Assembly (NCBI GenBank): GCA_020444515.1
Contig: JAHLKX010000005.1
Coordinates: forward strand, 186,001-250,000
Direction: 5' to 3'
DNA length: 64,000 nt
From: Bacteroidota bacterium
Lineage (GTDB): Bacteria > Bacteroidota > Bacteroidia > Bacteroidales > JAADJA01
Positions 39,949-49,666 of this stretch are shown here, piece by piece. The stretch's first letter is position 1. The number at the start of each line of letters is the position of its first letter. Below the pieces are notes generated by a model. The model had not been told where the DNA came from and ran no database searches. It worked only from the letters and a program-made list of their open reading frames with translations. The translations under genes were made by a program, and so were the position numbers.

Positions 39949-41621
39949 AGGGTGTTTAAAAGGTCAACCACTTCTGTCCGATTTTGTTTTTTCAATCCCA
40001 ATTCCAGGGACTTTTTAAAATCTTTACAGGCTTTATCTGCCCGATCCATTTGCAAAAATACTTTTCCCCGGTTATAATAGACTTCAGGATTTTGGGGCTC
40101 AAGCTGCTCTGCTTTATCCAGATGGTCCAATGCAATTTCAGGTTGGTTGATGTGACGATATGCAAAACCAAGTCCGAGTTGTGCATAAAACCCTTCCGGG
40201 TTGATTGTCAATGATTTATTGAAATCAATGATTGCAGTTGAGTAATTCCCATTTATAAGGTATACAAATCCTCTCCGATCATAGGTTTTATAATAATTTG
40301 GATTCATTGCTATGGAAGCAGAATAATCAGCCAAAGCTTCTTCATAATCTCGATTTTCTCGCAGCGCATTTCCACGTTGAAGCAATGCAAGGAACGATTC
40401 ACCCCGGACTTGTATTACATGATCCCACAGTGTAAAGCTGTTTTTCCAGACTTTGGTGTGATGATAAGTTGTAACACCCAGAAATCCAATCCAGCCAATA
40501 AGGATAATGGTTGCCCCGATTTTAATTTCCATTTTGTCAATTTGAACCGTAAGATATGTGAATAATTGTGCAATTATGATAAATAATCCAATGGAAGAAA
40601 TGTAACTGTATCGTTCTGATGCAATGACAGGCTCGCCGGGAGGGACCAGAAATAATCCAATTGTCAATAAAAAAAAGAGTGCTCCGAAGGTAATTTCCCG
40701 TTGTTTCATTCTATAAATTGCAAGGGCGATGATCAGGAAAAGTAGGTAATAAAGCAAACATTCTACAATCAGACCAGTCGACAATGTCATGGGAAGGGGA
40801 TTGTATACGGACAAAGATCCCGGCCAGAATGTTTTCTCAAGATAATACATCAATCCTTTTGATGCAAGTAAAAATCTATTAGGAAATGACAGGTTTGAAT
40901 AATTATCAAGTGTGCCGGAAATATAATTTGGAACTAAGACCAGTATGCCAAAACCTAGAGCAAGAAGAAAAAAAGGTAATTTTTCAACAATTACTTTTCG
41001 GGAAAAGGTTTTTCTTCCGGTATAAAAATCGATGAGAACCAGCACAAGGGGAAGGGTGACTGCGGCTGCTTTTGCAAGAAGAGATAATATGAAGAAGATA
41101 GCCGTTAACCAATAATAAGGTAGTTTTTGTCGGTAGCAGTATTGTATATAAAAGTTTATTGACAACAGGAAGAAAAAACTATACAGCACATCCTTTCGCT
41201 CGGTAACCCAGGCCACAGATTCAACATGCAGCGGGTGCAATCCGAACAGCAGCATAACAATGAACGCCATCCAGTCGCTATGGATCAATCTCCGGATAAA
41301 ATAAAAAACCAACACGGTATTTGCCAGATGTAGCATTAGATTGGTAAAATGAAACCAAAACGGATTCAATCCATTAATGGAAAAATCCAGTGCCAATGAC
41401 ATCAATACAAGTGGCTGGTATAACCCCTGAAAAGGTTGAGTAAACCATTGAACAATATTTTGCCAGTTAAGCGAACGGATTAATGGATTTTCAGTAATGT
41501 AAAGATTGTCATCCCAATTGGTAAATCCATTCTGAAGAGCGGGTAGATAGGCCAGGAATGTGACCAGTAAACCAAATAGAACCAGGTATGCCGGTTTAAT
41601 ATTTTTTCCAGTGAAATTCAT
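39939..41621 (-). CDS. Multi-TM protein with C-terminal TPR repeats (PMT/TMTC-like)
   Basis: N-terminal LVTFLAYLPALQNGFTNWDDNLYI and HPLHVESVAWVTERKDVLYSFFFLLS; C-terminal TPRs. Confidence 0.85.
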   Translation of the reverse strand: MNFTGKNIKPAYLVLFGLLVTFLAYLPALQNGFTNWDDNLYITENPLIRSLNWQNIVQWFTQPFQGLYQPLVLMSLALDFSINGLNPFWFHFTNLMLHLANTVLVFYFIRRLIHSDWMAFIVMLLFGLHPLHVESVAWVTERKDVLYSFFFLLSINFYIQYCYRQKLPYYWLTAIFFILSLLAKAAAVTLPLVLVLIDFYTGRKTFSRKVIVEKLPFFLLALGFGILVLVPNYISGTLDNYSNLSFPNRFLLASKGLMYYLEKTFWPGSLSVYNPLPMTLSTGLIVECLLYYLLFLIIALAIYRMKQREITFGALFFLLTIGLFLVPPGEPVIASERYSYISSIGLFIIIAQLFTYLTVQIDKMEIKIGATIILIGWIGFLGVTTYHHTKVWKNSFTLWDHVIQVRGESFLALLQRGNALRENRDYEEALADYSASIAMNPNYYKTYDRRGFVYLINGNYSTAIIDFNKSLTINPEGFYAQLGLGFAYRHINQPEIALDHLDKAEQLEPQNPEVYYNRGKVFLQMDRADKACKDFKKSLELGLKKQNRTEVVDLLNTLCQ

Positions 41622-41643
41622 CCAAAACGGTTATCCGACATTG

Positions 41644-42666
41644 TTAAAATAAGTTGCCCTGGTCCCTGGATTTGAATTTGCCGAGGTGTTTATAGGCGGT
41701 TTCAGTTGCCTCCCTGCCACGTGGTGTTCGCATCAGGTATCCCTCTTGAATCAGAAAGGGTTCATAAACTTCCTCAATGGTGCCTGCATCTTCACCCACA
41801 GCAGTGGCAATGGTGGTAAGACCAACAGGCCCTCCCTTGAATTTTTCGATGATGGTCTCAAGGATTTTCAGGTCCATTTCATCCAGGCCGTTTTTGTCTA
41901 CGTTGAGTGCTGTAAGACCATGTAATGAAATGGCCATATTGATGGTGCCGTCGCCTCTGATTTGTGCAAAATCGCGCACCCGTCTAAGCAAAAGATTGGC
42001 TATCCGGGGTGTACCCCGGCTGCGTCGAGCGATTTCGGAGGCAGCTTCTTCATCAATGTTGACCCTTAAAATACCGGCCGACCGTTTTACAATGTGTTCA
42101 AGGGTTGGTCCGTCATAATATGAAAGACGTGAATTGATGCCAAATCGTGAACGTAAAGGAGCTGTAAGCAATCCACTGCGTGTTGTGGCTCCAATAAGGG
42201 TAAATGGATTTAGTGTAATCTGCACACTGCGGGCGTTTGGTCCTGTTTCGATCATGATGTCGATCTTATAATCCTCCATGGCCGAATAAAGGTATTCTTC
42301 CACAACCGGGCTCAGCCTGTGAATCTCATCAATGAAGAGGACATCATTCTCCTCCAGGTTCGTGAGCAATCCGGCCAGGTCGCCGGGTTTGTCCAGCACC
42401 GGTCCGGATGAAACCCTGATATTAACACCCAGTTCATTGGCGATGATATAGGACAGGGTTGTTTTTCCAAGTCCCGGAGGCCCGTGCAATAAAACATGAT
42501 CCAGGGATTCGCCTCGCATTTTTGCCGCTTCTACAAAAACCCTTAGATTGGAAACCACTTTATGTTGTCCGGCAAAGTCATCAAATCCGGCGGGCCGAAG
42601 TACTTTTTCGATTTCCAGTTCTGTTTTACTAAGATGTTTACCAGTTGCATCCAGATTCTCGTTCAT
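41644..42666 (-). CDS. ruvB: Holliday junction branch migration DNA helicase RuvB
   Basis: [64 protein letters not shown]. Confidence 0.98.
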   Translation of the reverse strand: MNENLDATGKHLSKTELEIEKVLRPAGFDDFAGQHKVVSNLRVFVEAAKMRGESLDHVLLHGPPGLGKTTLSYIIANELGVNIRVSSGPVLDKPGDLAGLLTNLEENDVLFIDEIHRLSPVVEEYLYSAMEDYKIDIMIETGPNARSVQITLNPFTLIGATTRSGLLTAPLRSRFGINSRLSYYDGPTLEHIVKRSAGILRVNIDEEAASEIARRSRGTPRIANLLLRRVRDFAQIRGDGTINMAISLHGLTALNVDKNGLDEMDLKILETIIEKFKGGPVGLTTIATAVGEDAGTIEEVYEPFLIQEGYLMRTPRGREATETAYKHLGKFKSRDQGNLF

Positions 42667-42746
42667 GCATTTATCGCTTTAATGGCATGGCAAATTTAGC
42701 AAATAAAAAATTCGTATCTTAGCTGTTGTAAATTAAAGTCAAAACC

Positions 42747-43595
42747 ATGAAGCAAATACTTGTTGCCATCGACTTTTCCAGGTGCTCTATCCATGCCCTG
42801 GAATATGCAATTTTACTTGCCAATCGTATCAAAGCAAACATCACCATGGTATGGGTTGATAATACGCAGATTGATGAATCAGTATATTTGCAGTCCATTG
42901 AGAGTAGTCGTAAAGAGATCGTTTCCAACTTCGAGGAACTTATTTCCAAATATGGTTCAGGTCTGGAAAAAGGTGAGATAACTTACAAGATCAGAAAAGG
43001 GAAAGTGCACATTGAAGTTGCCAACCAGGCCAAATACAGTGATGCGATGCTTGTCATTGCTGGTACCCATGGCGTTACTGGTTTTGAAGAGTTTTGGATT
43101 GGTAGTAATGCATACCGGATTGTTACCTATGCACCTTGTCCGGTCGTTACTATACGAACAGGATATGAGTTTAATAAAGAAATTAATAAGATTGTTGTTC
43201 CCATTGACAGCACCATGGAAACTCGGCAGAAATTGCCATTTTCAGCCAAAATAGCCCTGTATTTTGATGCTGAGATTCACATCGTATCCTTGTATTCAAC
43301 AAGTATTAAAGCAGTCAGATATAAAGTAGATAACTATTCAAAACAAGTTAAAAAATACCTGGAGGAAGAAAACGTTAAATACACGATGGCAACATTGGAT
43401 GCGGAAAATATTACCAATTCAACCATCAATTATGCGACGGAAAACGATGCAGATATGATTGCCATCATGACGGAACAGGAAACCACAACAGCCAATCTTT
43501 TCCTGGGTGCTTATGCCCAGCAAATGGTGAACCATTCACCTGTTCCGGTGTTGAGCATTCATGCGAAGGAATATATCAGGATTGCGTCAAGATAA
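42747..43595 (+). CDS. Universal stress protein (tandem UspA domains)
   Basis: MKQILVAIDFSRCSIHALEYAILLAN...LVIAGTHGVTGFEEFWIGSNAYRIVTYAPCPVVTIR. Confidence 0.92.
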   Translation: MKQILVAIDFSRCSIHALEYAILLANRIKANITMVWVDNTQIDESVYLQSIESSRKEIVSNFEELISKYGSGLEKGEITYKIRKGKVHIEVANQAKYSDAMLVIAGTHGVTGFEEFWIGSNAYRIVTYAPCPVVTIRTGYEFNKEINKIVVPIDSTMETRQKLPFSAKIALYFDAEIHIVSLYSTSIKAVRYKVDNYSKQVKKYLEEENVKYTMATLDAENITNSTINYATENDADMIAIMTEQETTTANLFLGAYAQQMVNHSPVPVLSIHAKEYIRIASR

Positions 43596-43598
43596 ATT

Positions 43599-44006
43599 AT
43601 GAAAAGATTATTTTTAGTTGTGCTGGTATTAGTGAGCCTGATCGGCTCTGCTCAGCAAATACAAACCGGAAATGTAAGGGTTATACAGGATGAAAGGGTC
43701 GATACGCTGATGAAGGCCTTTATCGACTATAACGAAACACATCATCGCATTGACGGCTGGCGGGTCGAAATCTTTTTTGAGGCGGGGAATTATTCTAAAA
43801 AACTAGCCATGGAAGCCAAAGCTGAGTTTGTGGAAAAATATCCTGAAGTGCCCTGTTATGTGCTCTTTCAGCAGCCCTATTACAAAGTTAGGATTGGCGA
43901 TTTGCGAACCAAGATGGAAGCGGAAAAATTATTAAAAGATATTGAACGTGACTATCCCAATGCATTTGTAGTGACCGATGATATCAATTACCCAGATCTG
44001 AATTAA
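43599..44006 (+). CDS. SPOR-domain protein
   Basis: Signal peptide; GWRVEIFFEAGNYSKKLAMEAKAEFVEKYPEVPCYVLFQQPYYKVRIGDLRTKMEAEKLL. Confidence 0.75.
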   Translation: MKRLFLVVLVLVSLIGSAQQIQTGNVRVIQDERVDTLMKAFIDYNETHHRIDGWRVEIFFEAGNYSKKLAMEAKAEFVEKYPEVPCYVLFQQPYYKVRIGDLRTKMEAEKLLKDIERDYPNAFVVTDDINYPDLN

Positions 44007-44138
44007 TCCGGGTTCAGAAATTCAGATTTATTTGTTTGAAGATAGGAAGTTAAACGGAAGGTTAATTAGCCGTTATGTTTTTGTTAAGTCCTGTTTAAAA
44101 AGGGATAATAATTATTTTTGAATAAAAAAAAAGACCAT

Positions 44139-44657
44139 ATGAAGTTACTATATATTGTCAGACATGCCAAATCTTCCTGGGACCATCCAGGATTGGAGGA
44201 CTATCAGCGTCCACTCCTTGAAAAAGGGGAAAAACGAACCAAATATGTAGTTGATTATTTGCTGCAGAATCATACGCATGTCGATCTTATTTTATCGAGT
44301 CATGCGACCCGTGCACTTGAAACAGCAAAAATTATTGCCAGTGCGATTGCCTATCCCGAGAATCGGATCATGATTTCTAAAAATATCTATCATGGAGATT
44401 CGGAAAGTCTTTTTAATCATTTTTATGACCTTTCTGATGAGGTGACCTCACTAATGATGGTAGGTCACAATCCAGCATTTACCTATGCCGCAAATTATTT
44501 TCTGGACAAACCCATTGATAATTTACCTACATCAGGTGTCGTTTGTATTGAATTCCAGACCACACAATGGCAGCATTTTCTGGAAGCACCTCGTAAGACG
44601 AAATTTGTTGTTTCACCCCGCAGCTTGAAAGACCATATTTCCAGAAAAAGAAAATAG
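44139..44657 (+). CDS. SixA-type histidine phosphatase
   Basis: MKLLYIVRHAKSSWDHPGLEDYQRPLLEKGEKRT, LSSHATRALETAKI, MMVGHNPAFT. Start at 44139 preferred. Confidence 0.9.
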   Translation: MKLLYIVRHAKSSWDHPGLEDYQRPLLEKGEKRTKYVVDYLLQNHTHVDLILSSHATRALETAKIIASAIAYPENRIMISKNIYHGDSESLFNHFYDLSDEVTSLMMVGHNPAFTYAANYFLDKPIDNLPTSGVVCIEFQTTQWQHFLEAPRKTKFVVSPRSLKDHISRKRK

Positions 44658-44680
44658 AACAATTTCAAATATTAATCTAT

Positions 44681-46768
44681 ATGACCTCCCAATCGCCTCG
44701 CATCAATCTTTCACAATATATCATCAATCGTGAAATAAGTTGGCTTCATTTCAATGAACGGGTTTTGCAGGAGGCCATTGATCCGGCAACACCATTGATA
44801 GAACGGATCAAATTTCTGGGTATTTTTTCTAATAACAGGGATGAATTCTTCAGGGTTCGGGTTGCAAGCCTCAACCGGATGTTAAAAATTTCTGACAGGA
44901 TTTACAGTAAGGAAGATAATCCCCGCGATGTTTTGAATCAGATCAAAGAAATTGTAGCCCAACAGGAACGCATATTCACCAAAACCTATCACAATATCGT
45001 GAAAGAACTGGCTCAACATGATATCCATATCATTAGGGAAAATCAGTTGGACCAGGAACAGATCGACTTTATTACCCATTTTTATCAGGACGAACTGCGA
45101 CAATACCTCTTTCCGATCATGCTCGATAATTTTCAAAATCTGACTTCCATTAAAGATGGTAGTATTTATTTGGCAATTGAACTGAAGGCCTCTGACGGAT
45201 CTATTGAAGAAACCTTTGCTTTTATCAAGGTTCCCAAAAAATCACTTTCGCGATTCGTTATTTTACCCAACCAGGGGAAAAAGCACTTCATTATGCTTCT
45301 GGATGATGTCATCCGGTTTTGTTTGCGATTTATTTTTACCAAATTTGGTTTTGATCAGTTCAACGCCTATACCATTAAAATTACACGTGATGCAGAACTG
45401 GATATAGATGATGATGTTTCAAAAAGTTTCCTGGAGAAGATGAGTGATAGCCTTAAGCAGCGAAAAAGAGGAATTCCGGTAAGGTTTGTGTATGATGCGG
45501 ATATTCCCAAAAAATTGCTTAAGAAGATCACAAAAAAGCTAAAAATTTCTGATGAGGACAATATGAGAAGCGGTGGGCGATATCATAATTTCAAAGATTT
45601 CATGTCGTTCCCCGTGATTGGATCCCCTGATCTTTTTTATCCCCCCTTTCCACGACTCAATCATAAAGACATCCATCGGTATCAAAGCATCATTGCCTTG
45701 TTGAAGGAGAAGGACCTGATGTTGCATTTTCCATACCAGTCATTTCATTATATCATCGACTTTTTGCGAGAGTCATCCATTGATCCCCAGGTGCAGGAAA
45801 TCAAAATGACCTTTTACCGGGCGGCAAAATATTCCAATGTTGTCAATGCCCTGGTGAACGCAGCCCGCAATGGGAAAAAGGTGACGGTATTTTTGGAAAT
45901 ACAGGCGCGTTTCGATGAAGAGGCCAATATCACACTGGCTGGGAAACTGCACGACGAAGGTGTCAAAATTGTGCCTACGATTCCCGGATACAAAGTTCAT
46001 TGTAAATTGATTTCGGTTAAGCGTCGCGAAAACGATAAGGATGTATTTTATGCTAATATCAGTACCGGCAACTTCAATGAGTCTACGGCCAATGTTTACT
46101 CCGATGATAGCTTGCTCACAGCCAATCAGGAAATAACTACAGAAGTGGACAAAGTTTTTCAGTTGTTTGAAGCACGATTTCTGCCCCCAACTTTTAAACA
46201 CTTAGTTGTATCTCCCTTTCAAACCCGAAACTTTTTTACCCGGATGCTCGACAATGAGATTCAGAATGCGAAAGCGGGTAAAGATGCCTGGGCCATTATT
46301 AAGATCAACAGTTTGGTCGATAAAAAAATGGTTAAAAAATTATACCAGGCCAGTCAGGCAGGTGTCAATCTTAAAATGATCATTCGGGGTATTTGCGTGT
46401 TGATCCCAGGCATCAAAGGCATAAGCGACAATATTGAAGTGATTAGCATTGTAGATCGTTACCTTGAACATTCAAGGGTATTCATATTTTGCAATGACAA
46501 TGACAACCTTTATTATACAGGATCAGCAGATTGGATGCCGCGCAACCTGGATCATCGAATAGAAGTCCTGACGCCGATTTATGACAAGGAAATCCAAAAG
46601 GAATTGTGGGATATTGTTCAAATTCAATTGAGTGATAACACCAAGGCCCGTAGTATGGGTCAAGATTTTATTAACCACTATCGAAAAACCGATTCTTCAA
46701 AACCTGTGAGAGCGCAGTTTGAAATATATAATTATTTAAAATCCCTTCTGGAAGAATCCGGTGGATAA
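44681..46768 (+). CDS. ppk1: Polyphosphate kinase 1
   Basis: REISWLHFNERVLQEA, GIFSNNRDEFFRVRVASL, YHNFKDFMSFP, KVHCKLISVKRR, STGNFNESTANVYSD. Confidence 0.96.
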   Translation: MTSQSPRINLSQYIINREISWLHFNERVLQEAIDPATPLIERIKFLGIFSNNRDEFFRVRVASLNRMLKISDRIYSKEDNPRDVLNQIKEIVAQQERIFTKTYHNIVKELAQHDIHIIRENQLDQEQIDFITHFYQDELRQYLFPIMLDNFQNLTSIKDGSIYLAIELKASDGSIEETFAFIKVPKKSLSRFVILPNQGKKHFIMLLDDVIRFCLRFIFTKFGFDQFNAYTIKITRDAELDIDDDVSKSFLEKMSDSLKQRKRGIPVRFVYDADIPKKLLKKITKKLKISDEDNMRSGGRYHNFKDFMSFPVIGSPDLFYPPFPRLNHKDIHRYQSIIALLKEKDLMLHFPYQSFHYIIDFLRESSIDPQVQEIKMTFYRAAKYSNVVNALVNAARNGKKVTVFLEIQARFDEEANITLAGKLHDEGVKIVPTIPGYKVHCKLISVKRRENDKDVFYANISTGNFNESTANVYSDDSLLTANQEITTEVDKVFQLFEARFLPPTFKHLVVSPFQTRNFFTRMLDNEIQNAKAGKDAWAIIKINSLVDKKMVKKLYQASQAGVNLKMIIRGICVLIPGIKGISDNIEVISIVDRYLEHSRVFIFCNDNDNLYYTGSADWMPRNLDHRIEVLTPIYDKEIQKELWDIVQIQLSDNTKARSMGQDFINHYRKTDSSKPVRAQFEIYNYLKSLLEESGG

Positions 46769-46848
46769 CATCCTGCTGAGCGTATCTTTAAGAGAAATAT
46801 TTTTTATTATTTTGGTCATCTGTTAAATATTATAATCCCACTGGACTC

Positions 46849-47745
46849 ATGATATATGCTGCTGTAGATATTGGATCCAATGCTGCCCGCTTAATGTTTG
46901 CCAATGTTTTTGAACTGGATGATGAAGTATTGGTTGAAAAGGCAACACTCGTTAGAATTCCCACCCGTCTGGGCGAAGATGTGTATACGAACAACCGAAT
47001 CACTGAAGAAAAGGTAGATCGGCTTATTAAAACCTTAAAAGCATATCGGTTGCTAATTGAAGCTTATAATCCAGTTGGTTATGATGCATGCGCTACAGCA
47101 GCCATGCGTGAAGCAACCAATGGACACGAGGTATTGGATCGCATCAAAACGGAGGCAGGTTTTGATGTGAGGTTGATTGATGGCATTGAAGAGGCCAATA
47201 TAATCAGAAAAACCAATAAAATAGGATTTCGCCATCCCGATAAGATCACCATGTACATTGATGTTGGGGGTGGGAGTACTGACATTTCCATCATGGAAAA
47301 TAACCGGATACTGGGAGTAAAATCCTTTAAGATCGGTACCCTGCGATTGTTAAAGAAAAAGGTGAAAAAAAAGGAATGGGATCGTTTGGAGAGTTGGCTG
47401 AAAGAATACAAACCTTATTTCGGAACCTTAAATGTTGTCGGCTCAGGCGGTAATATCAACAAAATTAACAAGCTTTATGGAGACACCACTAAATTTTTAT
47501 TGACCCTAAAAAAATTAAGGCAGGGATATGACCATCTAAAAGGTTTTACATTGGAACAAAGAATTGATAAATTGGGCCTTCGTCCTGATCGTGCCGATGT
47601 AATCGTACCGGCCGCAAGGATCTTTCTTTTTATCATGGAACTGGTCAAGGCAAAATCAATCCTGGTACCGAAGATTGGTTTAGCCGATGGACTCATTTAT
47701 CAGTTATATCAGAATCAGAAGTCCGATAAATCTCAGGATACATAG
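46849..47745 (+). CDS. Ppx/GppA-family exopolyphosphatase
   Basis: YAAVDIGSNAARLMFANV, ATAAMREATNG, MYIDVGGGSTDISIM. Confidence 0.92.
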   Translation: MIYAAVDIGSNAARLMFANVFELDDEVLVEKATLVRIPTRLGEDVYTNNRITEEKVDRLIKTLKAYRLLIEAYNPVGYDACATAAMREATNGHEVLDRIKTEAGFDVRLIDGIEEANIIRKTNKIGFRHPDKITMYIDVGGGSTDISIMENNRILGVKSFKIGTLRLLKKKVKKKEWDRLESWLKEYKPYFGTLNVVGSGGNINKINKLYGDTTKFLLTLKKLRQGYDHLKGFTLEQRIDKLGLRPDRADVIVPAARIFLFIMELVKAKSILVPKIGLADGLIYQLYQNQKSDKSQDT

Positions 47746-47751
47746 AGCCAT

Positions 47752-48147
47752 CTATAAAAACCATTCCGGGTCCACAAACTTGCTGACGGATTCTCCATAA
47801 GATTTAATCTTTTTCTTATCATCGATTTGAAAGGTGCAACGCTCTCCGTATATCCGGGAAATGACAATATTTGACTCTTCATTGTTTTCGATCCGGATAA
47901 AACTTGCAAGGGAATCACCTTTGGGCGAATTGAGACTGGAGTGACAAATAGGACAACTGAAGTCTACTTCATCTCCAGAATCGACCTTGAGCGTTGAACT
48001 TATTGCAACGGCATAGTTGCCTATTTCTTCATGAAGCAATACCAATCCTTTGTTATCCTTTTCTTTAACACTTCGAGCAGCCAGGATAATATTTCTTTTT
48101 GCATTGATTGCACCTTTGCAATGGGGGCAGATGTATGTTAATTCCAT
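47752..48147 (-). CDS. Hypothetical zinc-ribbon-like protein
   Basis: MELTYICPHCKGAINAKRNI...VDFSCPICHSSLNSPKG: paired CPxC motifs. Confidence 0.65.
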   Translation of the reverse strand: MELTYICPHCKGAINAKRNIILAARSVKEKDNKGLVLLHEEIGNYAVAISSTLKVDSGDEVDFSCPICHSSLNSPKGDSLASFIRIENNEESNIVISRIYGERCTFQIDDKKKIKSYGESVSKFVDPEWFL

Positions 48148-48210
48148 GATGCTGATTTTTTGGATAAATGTAAAGTTTTTCTGGATATTTTCAAAACGGC
48201 AATAAAAAAA

Positions 48211-48229
48211 ACCCCGCCGGGCGGGGTTC
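48211..48229 (-). terminator. Rho-independent terminator of the candidate selenoprotein gene
   Basis: aaccccgccgggcggggtt hairpin; long T run on the minus strand, 20 nt after the stop. Confidence 0.85.
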
Positions 48230-48248
48230 TTAATCATGCTTTAAAATT

Positions 48249-49544
48249 TTATCGAATCAAATGGACCTTTTTTACAAATTTTTCAGTGGGAGTCTGAATC
48301 GCTATGAAATATAAACCTTGCTCATGACCTGTAAGGTCTAATTTATATTTCCATTCACCACTAATTGTTTTATTCATGTTCATAATTCTCATCCCCAATG
48401 CATTAAAAACATCAATATGGATGTTTCCATTCTGAACAATGTGCAATTCTACCATGCCGTTGGTTGGGTTAGGATAGATGCGAAATTTTTCACTAAGTAG
48501 TTCATCGGTTCCTGTACAGGGATCGACCAGAATGGTATTTTCAGCTGTATTGTCACAACCGTTGGAAGCTGTGTATGTATAATAAATAGTATGGGTTCCC
48601 AATCCTGCAATGGCCGGGTCAAACCAGCCATTGTCGACTCCCGGTCCTGAGTATACACCACCAGTGGGAGAACCCCCGGTAAGTTCAAATGCGGGCCAGC
48701 CCTGGCAAACATCTTCGAAAGGCTGCAACATGGCGGGCGGGGTCATCAGTACATTTACATAATCTTCAATCAATAAACTTTTTGAATTGCTTCCATCACT
48801 AACGATCAATTCAACATCGAATGTTCCCACTGATTGATAAGAAACACTGGGATTTTGTTCCGTGGAAGTTGCCGGATCTCCGCCTTCAAATGTCCAATTC
48901 CAGCTTGTGATACTGCCGGATGATAGATCCGTGAAATTCACCATATCGTACTGGCAGATTTCATCAAAATCACTGGTGAAATTTGCAGAGATACTGACAA
49001 AACCACAATCAGCAATAACATCATCAAAACAAGAAACTGTGGGAGGATAACATGCATCGAAATACATTGATTTATCTGGACAAACGACACAATAAGTCGG
49101 ATAACCGAGAAAATTCTGTCCTTCAATTACAATATCAATGGCATCTGGTCCTCCACCTTCGGTGCCGGCGCAAGGATTGGTAATATTGTAGGCAGCTTTG
49201 TAAGCATTGATTTGCGCATTGTTGTCTGAAGGCGACAGGCCCCACATCAGGAGATTCCCTGTACCGGAGCCGTAGTTTTCATATACCTCTTCTATAATTG
49301 GGGCATATGAGATACAAAAACTTCAAGTGGAAAAAAACAGATCCAGGAAAACCGTTTTACCAAGGTCGAGTTGTTCATAGAGATTCCATGTATTTCCATC
49401 GGAATCCGTTATGGTGAAGTCACCCACCTGGTTGGTTACTTTGACCATTCCATCGGTCAATGCTCTTTCCTGGGGCATGCGGTCCTGGGCCGTCACTGCC
49501 AACATCATCAGAAAAGTAGCGAAAAGCAATAAACTTTTTCTCAT
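48249..49544 (-). CDS. Candidate selenocysteine-containing secreted thioredoxin-like (redoxin) T9SS protein; in-frame TGA at 49323-49325 read as Sec (UxxC). Alternatively a gene with a nonsense mutation.
   Basis: Track ORFs 49323..49544 and 48249..49247 share a frame (297-nt offset) and read through TGA as ...GDFTITDSDGNTWNLYEQLDLGKTVFLDLFFST-[TGA]-SFCISYAPIIEEVYENYGSGTGNLLMWGLSPSDNNAQINAYKAAYNI... followed by a PKD domain and a T9SS sorting domain. Confidence 0.6.
49279..49310 (-). promoter_or_regulatory. SECIS-like stem-loop just downstream of the in-frame TGA
   Basis: Minus strand: TCATATGCC-[CCAATTATAGAAGA]-GGTATATGA. 9 bp with one G-U, 14-nt loop, beginning 12 nt after the TGA. Confidence 0.45.
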
Positions 49545-49641
49545 GTTAGAACGTTTTGTTTGGTACTATGATTTCGCAAATATAAATAAACAAATGAAAG
49601 ACATTCCTCAGGAGTTTAGGGTTGTCTGGACTTATAATTTA

Positions 49642-49649
49642 TAACTTTG
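49642..49649 (+). promoter_or_regulatory. Bacteroidetes-type promoter (-7 TAACTTTG, -33 TTG at 49622-49624) for lipA
   Basis: TTG-N17-TAnnTTTG 17 nt upstream of the preferred lipA start. Confidence 0.55.
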
Positions 49650-49666
49650 CAACAAAATTTTGTGGA

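Noticed and set aside
48249-49247. Independent CDS starting at MWGLSPSDNN, as listed in the ORF track
   Set aside because: Coding frame extends upstream without a stop to the TGA at 49323, and the protein would lack a signal peptide and the redoxin N-terminus. The ATG is internal.
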